NCBI RefSeq assembly: GCF_001642475.1
Contig: NW_019173940.1
Location: 1-64,000 of the forward strand
Source: Fonsecaea monophora
Lineage: Eukaryota; Ascomycota; Eurotiomycetes; Chaetothyriales; Herpotrichiellaceae
Direction: 5' to 3'
DNA length: 64,000 nt
How positions within the stretch are numbered: the first letter of the stretch is position 1; each line of letters opens with the position of its first letter. Shown one piece after another: positions 56,476-64,000 of the stretch. The position numbers and the translations under genes are program-made. The notes under the pieces are model-generated. The model was not told the DNA's origin, searched no databases, and saw nothing but the letters and a program-made list of their open reading frames with translations.

Positions 56476-58229
56476 ATGGCACCCAGTCTCCCCTTTGAAC
56501 TAAACGACCCGGACCTGCTGCGCCAGGACTCGTACGTGCACGGCGAATGGGTCCAAGCAAAGAGCGGCAAGCGCTTCGACATCATTGACCCCGGCTCGGA
56601 CAAGACCTTTGCCTCTTGCCCAGATAACGCCGTTGAAGATGTCGATGCCGCCATCCAATCCTCGTACAAGGCCTTCCAGGAATACCGCGTCCTGAATCCG
56701 CGTAAACGGGCCCAACTGCTGATGAAATGGCATGAACTCATCACCGCCGCCAAAGACGACCTCGCCAAGATCCTTACCTATGAAACTGGCAAGCCCCTGG
56801 CCGAGTCTATCGGCGAGCTTGACTATTCCCTCGGCTTCACCTGGTGGTTTGCCGGCGAGGCAGAACGCATCCAGGGCTCTGTCTTTACCCCTTCCGCACC
56901 AAATCGGCGTACCTTTGTTATCAAGCAACCCATCGGTGTTGCCGTCGCCCTGGTGCCATGGAATTTCCCCATCGCCATGATTCTGCGGAAAGCCGGCGCG
57001 GCGTTCGCTGCGGGCTGCACCATGGTGGTCAAACCCAGCCCAGAGACCCCCTTGACCTGCTTGAGCCTTGCATACCTGGCCACCAAAGCTGGCTTTGCTC
57101 CGGGTGTCTTCAACGTGCTCACCACGAGTCTCGCCAACACCCCGTCCCTCAGTGAGGCCATGTGCCTCCATCCGCTAGTCAAGAAGGTCACCTTCACGGG
57201 TTCGACCCGCGTGGGCAAGATCGTGGCCGGCTTGTGCGCCAAAAACCTCAAGAAATGCACGCTCGAGCTGGGCGGCAACTGCCCCTTCATTATCTTTGAC
57301 GATGCCGACCTGGAGCAAGCCCTCGGCCAGTTCATGGCTCTGAAGTGGCGGCACGCTGGCCAAGCCTGTATCTCCGCCAACCGCGTGTACGTGCAGGCTG
57401 GTGTGTATGAGAAGTTTACGCAGATGCTAGTCGAGAGAACCAAGACTCTCAAGGTCGGTCATGGCGCCGAGAAGGGCACCACCATGGGACCTGTGACGAC
57501 ACCAAGGGGCCTTGCAAAGGCTGAAGAGCAGGCTGCCGATGCCATCAAGCACGGCGCAAAGCTCCTGCTTGGATCTGGCAAGGCACACAAGGGCTCCACC
57601 GTGGACGAGGGCGCCGGTGACGGTAAGGGCGTGGGCGGCTACTTCATGGACCCGACCATCCTGGCGGACATGAACGAGAATATGCTGCTCGCCAAGGAGG
57701 AGACATTTGCACCTGTCACGGGTATCTTCAAGTTCGAGAAAGAGGAGGAGGCCGTCAAGTGGGCCAACGATACGTCCATGGGTCTCGCCAGTTACGCCTT
57801 TACGAAGAACGTGGACCGCCTGTGGAGGATGCTGGAGAACTTGGAGGCTGGCATGATTGGATTGGTGAGTCTTTCCCTGCTTCTCTCTACTTCCACCTCA
57901 TCGCTGGATTCCGCTGTGTCCGTGTCTTGTCTCCCAAAAATGAGGATTGGTGAGAACCGGTTCCCAAGAGGAAATCAAGGCAAGAAAGGCAGACAACGAA
58001 AGAGAAGGGCGAAACACCAAGTGGACTTTTTATCACACACCCCATGTTGTATCTGAACTCTCGCTAACCTCTACAAATAATCTAGAACACCGGTAACTCG
58101 TCAGCCGCGGAGTCACCCTTCGGCGGTATCAAGGAAAGCGGCTACGGCAAAGAGTCCGGCAAGGATGTCGCCGTCAACGAATATCTGATCTCCAAGACGG
58201 GCACATTCACCATCGACGGACAATATTAG
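56476..58229 (+). CDS. Succinate-semialdehyde dehydrogenase (NAD(P)+), Uga2-like
   Basis: Two exons, 56476-57864 and 58086-58229, encode 510 residues; the 221-nt intron (GTGAGT...CTAG) is longer than most here and if retained would add 64 codons and stop. Catalytic Cys-298 is in HAGQACISANR and general base Glu-264 in LELGGNCPF; VPWNFPIAMILRK, FTGSTRVGK and the C-terminal PFGGIKESGYGKE are standard ALDH motifs that favour SSADH. It oxidises succinic semialdehyde to succinate in the GABA shunt. No mitochondrial presequence is obvious, as in yeast Uga2. A Gly/Asp-rich insert (VDEGAGDGKGVGG) lies near residue 380. Other short-chain semialdehyde substrates are possible. Confidence 0.92.
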
Positions 58230-59550
58230 GCTGAGAAGTCGTTGCTTCCTTGCCTTGGCTTCGACCTCGCTCTCTATCCTTGAACAAGGATCGAGCTTCG
58301 AGAGATGGGCACGGTTGTGAGTAGTGGTGCGGTGATGACTTTTGTGTAGTCAGTGTGAGCTGTACGCCTGGGTTACTTGGTAGCAGGGACAAAGGAAAGG
58401 AATGATGGGAACTCAAGGGCCCATGAAGAAAACGACAATCAGTCGCATCGATCGGTCCACCGACCTTTCGCAAGTTGTAACAGCGGCTCAAGGGGACTTG
58501 TCTTGACAGCGACCCATCCCATCCCATTCAGTGGCACAATGCGCAATAATGGCATTTTATTTACACATCACGGGATAAAAAGCACAGATGTACTGAGTAC
58601 TGACTGACAGACGTATTACGCATTCATATTCCATGTTCCGTGTTCCGTGTCAATATTCCACCTTCCATGTTCTATGGTCCGTGTTCTACGCTCTATGCTT
58701 TGCACTGTGCGGTAGTGTAAGCAAAGGTGATGCGACAGCCTTTCTTGAAGCTGCGGATCGATAGGTAGATAGGTAGGTAGGTAGGTAGGTAGGTAGGTCA
58801 TCATTTTGCCTGGGAGTAGTACAAAGTAAGCACTGTACTGCACTGAGGAGATCCAGACCTGTCTGTCCGTCTGTCTGTCTATCATTCCTCGCCTCGCCTC
58901 GCCTCCTCTTCCTCTCTTGCTACGTACCTACAGTACCTAACCTACCTACCTACCTCCCTACAAACCTACAATTCCCACAAAAGCTGCACAAGCTACAAAA
59001 AGACCCTGACCAACCAACAAAAAGACTCGCTCGCCACGCCCGCTCGCCCGCTCTTCCATACGTACCGAGTACAAGTATATATCGAATACCAAGTCAAAGA
59101 AACCAACCCTACCCTACCCATCTTTGCCCAGCCCAGCCCTCGCAGCCTGAGCCTCGTTCCCGCTCCTCTCCCTCCAAAATATCACCAACAACCCTCCCAT
59201 ACCCAATCATTCGAGAACCTCCCAAACATACAAACATGGGCGGGTAGGTGGGCGACAGTGCAGTAGTTCAACACCGCCACGCCATATCCGCCAGGAGCAG
59301 GGCCAGTGATAGGACAGTATAGGGACGGTTGGGTATCGATCTATTGATCGATCGGTCGGAAACAGGCCAGGCAGAAAAGCCAGTCTTGTATATTAGAAGG
59401 CAACGCAGTATTGTTTCCTTGGCTGTTGTGACAACGACGCGTGGCCATTTAGCCCTTGCCAGATCGATCGCAAGAACAAATTAAACAGTTGGTCTAGCAG
59501 TTCTCGCCACCAAGCTCAGCTCAGCTCCATTCGCCAGTTGCTGCATCATA
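58230..59550. other. Convergent intergenic region rich in simple repeats
   Basis: Lies between the SSADH stop and the FluG-like stop. It has imperfect repeats of TTCCATGTTC/TTCCGTGTTC (58626-58690), TAGG tetramers, CTGT (58861-58880) and CTCGC (58888-58905) tracts, CCTA units near 58939-58960, and TACCGAGTAC at 59063-59072. No gene supported. Confidence 0.6.
58762..58798. repeat. (TAGG)n microsatellite
   Basis: About nine TAGG units with one TAGA variant near the left end. It is the reverse complement of the CCTA repeats near 7.9 kb and 58.95 kb. Confidence 0.9.
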
Positions 59551-62502
59551 TCAATACCGCGCCATCAACCACAATCGTCTTTTCTCGTCACCAAAGTTTC
59601 TCAACTTGGTCATCACACTCTCCGAGACAGCAAGGTAATCATCGACAACCGCGTATCCGAGCGCCCGTCGCAGGACCTTATCCCGGTCCAAGGCTTTCAG
59701 ACTCTTCTCCAGCGTGTTGGGTAGTTGCGTCGTGATGCCTAGCTTCTGCCTCTCCTCGTCGCCAATCAACGTCGGATCACCCGTGCAATCCTTGTGCTCG
59801 AGTTTGAGGTCTTGACGAAGCCCGTGGAGACCCGAGGCCAAAACAGCGGCCATGGAGAGATAAGAGTTGCCCATACCGTCCACGGTCTTGATTTCAAAGT
59901 GTCCTGGTCCACATTTTCTCAACGGCACTTCCTTATTCTGCGTTCCCCAGCATACATACTCTCCACCTGACCAGATTCCAGCGTTGACGCGTTGATACGA
60001 CTCTTCAAAGGGTAAAAAGAACGCTATCAGTGCTGGCAGATGTTCCAAAACACCCGCGAGGAAGGCCGATTCATACTTTTCAACAGTGTCACCGGGTCCG
60101 TTGATGCTGAAATGGGCATGGTTGGCGCTGCCAGGGCTGGTCGCAAAGGGGCGCGGATAACACGTCGCCTTTAGACCGTGCTTTTTGGCGACATTGCGAA
60201 TCACGTCTTTGGCCTTGAACAGAACGTCGACGGATTTCACAGGCTCATATGCCGGCAAAGGAAACTCCCATTGCCCTGGGGCGGCCTCCGAATGAAATTG
60301 CGAAAGGTGGATGTCCAGGTCCGCCAGATCATCCACAATCTCTTCAATGATGGGTAGCATATCGATCTGTTGATACGTCATGTTTGACCACGAATGAACC
60401 ATGTGCAATGGCTGGAATTCTACAAAGTCGGACCCAATTTCGTTCAGGACCGGCCTCATGAAGATGATTTCCAGCTCGAATCCTATCAACATGGAGATAT
60501 TGAACTCGGATTTGAGAGCGTCCGCTTGAGATTGAAGCAGCCAGCGAGGACAGCGATCAAAGTGTTCAACGAGGGGCATTTGCTCCGAGTCAGCCATCCA
60601 CCATGTTTGAACAGTGGCCGAGGGTGACGAGATACCCTTATTCAGTGATAGGGTTGACAGGTCGGGGATCATAAGAAATTGGCCAGTAGCTGAACACCCG
60701 CTTGCGGGATGGTCGTCTTGCATCAACCTTGGCAGAGCAGTCGTGCAACAGAGAGGTTTTCCCGCGGAGAGTTGCTTTTTGAATTGCTGCACAGTCATCA
60801 TGCGATTACGAAGTGTGCCAGTGTAGTCCAGATACTGAACCCACATATACTTGATGCCCGGATTTGTTTGCATAAAAGCGTCAAAAATTGTCACATTCTG
60901 TGCAAAGACAGCCGTGGAATTCTGGCCGGATGGCGCACTCGCACTCCCAGCGCGGAGGGGGATCGAAAGGTGTGTCGATGCTGCTGCGGTCAAAGCTGCT
61001 CCAGCTCGTGATGCGGCGGCGGCGGCGGAAGATGAGGCGCCACCGGCAGAAGTTGCGACGGCCGTACTCGCGTATGACTTGAAGGAGGGAGCTTTCGAAC
61101 CACCATTCACAAGAGTGCGCATGCTGTCTACAGCCTCTCGGCCACAAGCTCGGAGCAACTCGGGGTATTTGCGCTCTTCGTCAAGCTTGTAGAGTAAATT
61201 TGAGTTCCAGAACATGATATCGACAGCGATATCGATGGCCTGGGCAACGGTAACGTCGCCCGCTGCAATATATGAAGTAAGCAGTCTCTCAAGCGCTTCT
61301 CTGAAGTGCCTGTTGGCGAGCCAATATGTTTCGGGATAGAAGTGTCCATCTGTGCTCCAGAGGATTTTGGAGCTTGGAGTCAGCTCGAGGGCTTGTCGTA
61401 GCACAGACTCTTCGCCTTCACGAGAGAGCATAGGAAACGCTTCTCCGATATCGAGCCAAGCGTTGGAATAATTTGCTGCTAGGTAGCCTGCTTCCCTCGT
61501 ATACGGATACGAAGAATGGAGGATGACAAAGTCGACCTGGGGAAAAGCCTCGATCAAGGGCTGCATATAGGCTGGGTTTGCCTTGACCAGATTGATATCC
61601 GTGTCACCGAGACCGGTGTGAAACTGAAAGGGCAAGTTCTCACCGTCTGTGTCTACAAGCTTTTCCAGTACGTCGCAGACAGCAACAACCAAGTAATCAT
61701 TGACCTCCTTTTGCTGAATCCTATACTTGTGGTCGCGAACGGCCTTTTGGAGGAAGTCATGAAAAGACTGTAGAAGAGCCGACTCGGTCAGAGACTGATG
61801 GGGGCGGAAGTTCTTCCTGCTCTCGAGGCCAATGTCAAGCCCCGAACGATAGCAAATGACTGACTTGAAGCCCCGGACATCTGGGTCGTTGGCCAGAGTG
61901 CGGATTTGGTTTCTGAAGACGGTGTTGAAGCGGACCAAGAAGCTCTCAGTCTGGCTAATGTCCCAGTCGGCATCGAGGCCGACCCTCATGAAGCCCGCTG
62001 CGTGAGCGAGGTGTTCAAGCAGCTCAGCTGCCACGGCCTCAATCCTCACAATCCTTGATACCGTGGGCACAAATTGTCTATGCCACTTGAAAGGATGGAT
62101 GATCTCAGGGGACAGCCCGTCATCCATCATGATCGCGTGTGTTCCTTCAAAGCATTTCTTGATCAGGCCAGGATAGTCCCTGCGCACCCACTCATATCGG
62201 GCAGCCTTGACGTCCTGCAGTGTTTCCGGGCACTGATAGAACTCGGCCAAGTGTTTGACTGCGCGCATGTGGGCAAGGCTAGTGTGGACATGATCCGTCA
62301 GAGCATGCCCCTGTGCTTCTGAAGTGATGCTCTCAAAAGGGTATTCCGCGCTGCCATAGACATGTTCTTCGGTGAGCATGTTGTGGGCATGGTTGTCAAT
62401 GACGGGGAACGATTGAACAATCTGTTGGAGGTCCTCGATGCCTGCATTTTCAAGGTCACGTATTCGGTGGAGGGTAGGATAGAGCTCTGGTTGAGGGGCC
62501 AT
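59551..62502 (-). CDS. fluG: FluG-like fusion of amidohydrolase and type I glutamine synthetase
   Basis: Single exon, 983 residues from the ATG at 62502; the frame is open 22 codons further but without ATG. The N-terminal part is an amidohydrolase-2 domain (FPVIDNHAHNML near residue 30; FILHSSYPYTREAGYLA and KILWSTDGHFYPE later). An Ala/Ser-rich linker spans about 475-525. The C-terminal part is a GS-I domain: MWVQYLDYTGTLRNRMMTV, FHSEAAPGQWEFPLPAYEPV, NHAHFSINGP and VNAGIWSGGEYVCWG. In Aspergillus nidulans FluG is needed for conidiation and for an extracellular developmental signal; several moulds carry paralogues, so orthology to fluG itself needs phylogeny. It is divergent from the AP endonuclease gene. 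Confidence 0.9.
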   Translation of the reverse strand: MAPQPELYPTLHRIRDLENAGIEDLQQIVQSFPVIDNHAHNMLTEEHVYGSAEYPFESITSEAQGHALTDHVHTSLAHMRAVKHLAEFYQCPETLQDVKAARYEWVRRDYPGLIKKCFEGTHAIMMDDGLSPEIIHPFKWHRQFVPTVSRIVRIEAVAAELLEHLAHAAGFMRVGLDADWDISQTESFLVRFNTVFRNQIRTLANDPDVRGFKSVICYRSGLDIGLESRKNFRPHQSLTESALLQSFHDFLQKAVRDHKYRIQQKEVNDYLVVAVCDVLEKLVDTDGENLPFQFHTGLGDTDINLVKANPAYMQPLIEAFPQVDFVILHSSYPYTREAGYLAANYSNAWLDIGEAFPMLSREGEESVLRQALELTPSSKILWSTDGHFYPETYWLANRHFREALERLLTSYIAAGDVTVAQAIDIAVDIMFWNSNLLYKLDEERKYPELLRACGREAVDSMRTLVNGGSKAPSFKSYASTAVATSAGGASSSAAAAASRAGAALTAAASTHLSIPLRAGSASAPSGQNSTAVFAQNVTIFDAFMQTNPGIKYMWVQYLDYTGTLRNRMMTVQQFKKQLSAGKPLCCTTALPRLMQDDHPASGCSATGQFLMIPDLSTLSLNKGISSPSATVQTWWMADSEQMPLVEHFDRCPRWLLQSQADALKSEFNISMLIGFELEIIFMRPVLNEIGSDFVEFQPLHMVHSWSNMTYQQIDMLPIIEEIVDDLADLDIHLSQFHSEAAPGQWEFPLPAYEPVKSVDVLFKAKDVIRNVAKKHGLKATCYPRPFATSPGSANHAHFSINGPGDTVEKYESAFLAGVLEHLPALIAFFLPFEESYQRVNAGIWSGGEYVCWGTQNKEVPLRKCGPGHFEIKTVDGMGNSYLSMAAVLASGLHGLRQDLKLEHKDCTGDPTLIGDEERQKLGITTQLPNTLEKSLKALDRDKVLRRALGYAVVDDYLAVSESVMTKLRNFGDEKRRLWLMARY

Positions 62503-63555
62503 GGCTGATAAGGTGGTGGTAGGTAAACAGAGTGATTTGGAGGCAGCACCAGTGGCCGATGGGCTCAAGATATGAGAAAGTCTGGACAGATTAGAACACT
62601 ACTGGATCCCGAAGAGGCATGTAACTGACCTAGGGAAACACCAGTATAGGTAGGAGAGACTGTTCAACTGATAGGAAACCTGCCACAGGTGCTCAACTCC
62701 GATAGAGCCAGCCTGGTTAGACTTTCAATGGCAGCCGATATACGTGCGTGGTGCACGCGTGGCGCGTCTGCCCTTTTGAGCTCAGGGCACTCTTGACTTC
62801 TCACGTCAGATATCACAAATGAGCGTTCTCGCGTAATCAAGGAGAGCAGGACGACAGTGAGAAGCTTCTCAGCGACAATACGACTGAGGCAGAGTTGAGC
62901 TGGAATACACTCACTGAGAAATGCTTGACCTTGACCGTTTGGGGATCCTTGGAGCCTCGAGACCGCGCCTCCTTTTTTCCCCTTCGACCATGTCCATCAC
63001 TCGCCCGCCAACCCACCCCACCACGAACCGACCACCTAAAGACCCATCCTGAACCCCAAGCTGGCGACTCGGAGCTTTGCCGTAAGAAGGCTGCCGTCTC
63101 TCTCCTGCCTAAACGAGATGTTAACCTTGCAGATCAACTGTCAAGCGCCATTGGGGAGTTGACGGGGTCGGCCTCTGTGGCCTCCCCAAAGGGTCAGTGA
63201 GTGGAGGGCCTGAACCCCGAAGCAGCTCACTCACCACTCAAATCTCCTAGTCACAGTGGTGAATCCATCCCTGACGGTTCGGTCCGCACATGGTGAGGGC
63301 ACCCAAGTTTGCTACCCAGAGAACAGAAGGGGTGCCGAGACGCCTATTTGGCCCTATTGGAAACGAGATAATACTAACTGTGGGTTTGCGCCAGTCGTAA
63401 CACCTCCTTCATGACGTCCGTCGCTTTGTACCAGCAAACATGGCCTGTCAGTTTCACACCTGCGTCGGCGGCACCGAGTATTGCACGGAAGATTCAGGAC
63501 GATCTTACCATTCGGCGCGGGATGGGAAGCCATCAAGAAAACCACTCCAATGACC
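62503..63555. other. Divergent promoter region between FluG-like and AP endonuclease genes
   Basis: A 1.05 kb spacer separating two divergent starts. It includes an ACGCGT box (62755-62760). Short open frames at 62895-63200 are not recognisable. An upstream non-coding exon of the endonuclease gene is possible. Confidence 0.5.
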
Positions 63556-64000
63556 ATGTCGGCCACTGCGAAGAGATCCCTCTGTAGCGCCAGCAGATCC
63601 ATCAGTCCGCCAGCGTTGAGAAGGAAAGTTTCACACGTAACTGAGGAAGACACACACGTGGCCTGCACATGGCCTGCACACCCAGACCACGTTCGAATTT
63701 TCAGTTGGAATGTCAATGGCGTCGGTCCATTACTGCAGAAAACCTTGTCTTTCGGCGGTTCGTCTCTGTCGCCGCTCCGATCGTTCTTGAAACGCCACCA
63801 GTGGCCTCAAGTGCTTTGTTTGCAAGAAGTCAAGGTCAGCTCCAGAGACGACGCGACCCAAAGACAGCTGCAACAAGCTGCCAATCACGGTCACGCGGGC
63901 GGAGAACCCACGTACACGGCTCATTTTTCTCTTCCGAGAGATAAGTACAATGCTACTGGGTTTGGAGGCAGAGTTCATGGTGTTGCCTCTTTTCTGAGAG
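63556..64000 (+). CDS. ExoIII-family AP endonuclease (5' part, cut by window end)
   Basis: An ATG at 63556 opens a frame that runs off the window after 148 codons without a stop. It begins MSATAKRSLCSASRSISPPA, a disordered basic lead-in, then VRIFSWNVNG (residues 46-55) and LCLQEVKV with the metal-binding Glu-91, the two opening motifs of the endonuclease/exonuclease/phosphatase fold. RDKYNATGFGGRVHGVASFL follows in the region where family members have KGYSGVA. The family cleaves abasic sites in base excision repair; it could be Apn2 or a relative. The rest of the active site and any introns lie outside the window. Confidence 0.8.
   Translation, partial: MSATAKRSLCSASRSISPPALRRKVSHVTEEDTHVACTWPAHPDHVRIFSWNVNGVGPLLQKTLSFGGSSLSPLRSFLKRHQWPQVLCLQEVKVSSRDDATQRQLQQAANHGHAGGEPTYTAHFSLPRDKYNATGFGGRVHGVASFLR

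Noticed and set aside
56500..57171. 223-codon minus-strand frame
   Set aside because: Antisense shadow of the succinate-semialdehyde dehydrogenase exon.
63354..63716. 120-codon minus-strand frame near the right edge
   Set aside because: Antisense to the start of the AP endonuclease, which has clear family motifs on the plus strand.

Overview
The window reads as nuclear DNA from a filamentous ascomycete (Pezizomycotina; Eurotiomycetes, possibly Chaetothyriales, is my guess and is not proven). Genes carry short introns, mostly 50-90 nt, with GTRNGT donors, and pyrimidine-rich leaders precede many start codons. The gene set is typical of this group: a FluG-type amidohydrolase/glutamine synthetase fusion, a Zn2Cys6 regulator, a bZIP regulator of the DUF3425 type, an NmrA-like protein, Spc19, Aim11, Gpi2 and GH3 beta-glucosidase. 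No CRISPR array, rRNA, recognisable transposon or polyketide/peptide synthase backbone is visible.

Layout. 1-13.5 kb: EXPERA-domain membrane protein, secreted GH3 beta-glucosidase with a PIR-type wall-anchoring tail, (6-4) photolyase/cryptochrome, M20 metallopeptidase. 13.9-17.5 kb: CCCH zinc-finger protein, DASH subunit Spc19, and the small ATP synthase subunit Atp18 (61 aa over three exons). 19.2-23.4 kb: three unrelated oxidoreductases side by side (quinone-oxidoreductase-like MDR, SDR, phytanoyl-CoA-type dioxygenase). 23.9 kb: a tRNA-Arg(UCU) gene interrupted twice. 24.9-27.8 kb: F-BAR/RhoGAP protein with a long GRGQPPQ repeat linker.

28.6-33.5 kb: NmrA-like protein, an unrecognised small gene, bZIP-DUF3425 regulator, SDR. 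34.1-38.7 kb: a single-pass membrane protein with a beta-repeat ectodomain, and a two-TM coiled-coil protein. 40.3-46.3 kb: DHA1-type MFS exporter, Aim11, sugar-transporter-type MFS. 49.1-54 kb: Zn2Cys6 regulator and SDR. 54-64 kb: Gpi2, succinate-semialdehyde dehydrogenase, FluG-like protein, and the 5' part of an ExoIII-type AP endonuclease cut by the window edge.

Most genes are housekeeping and do not form one pathway. Two neighbourhoods look locally coherent: the oxidoreductase trio at 19-23 kb and the NmrA/bZIP/SDR group at 28-33 kb. The most unusual signals are the tRNA gene whose variable loop carries a 61-nt insert with complete spliceosomal intron signals, the PIR repeats on the beta-glucosidase, and a 10-mer (TACCGAGTAC) found seven times, always outside coding exons.
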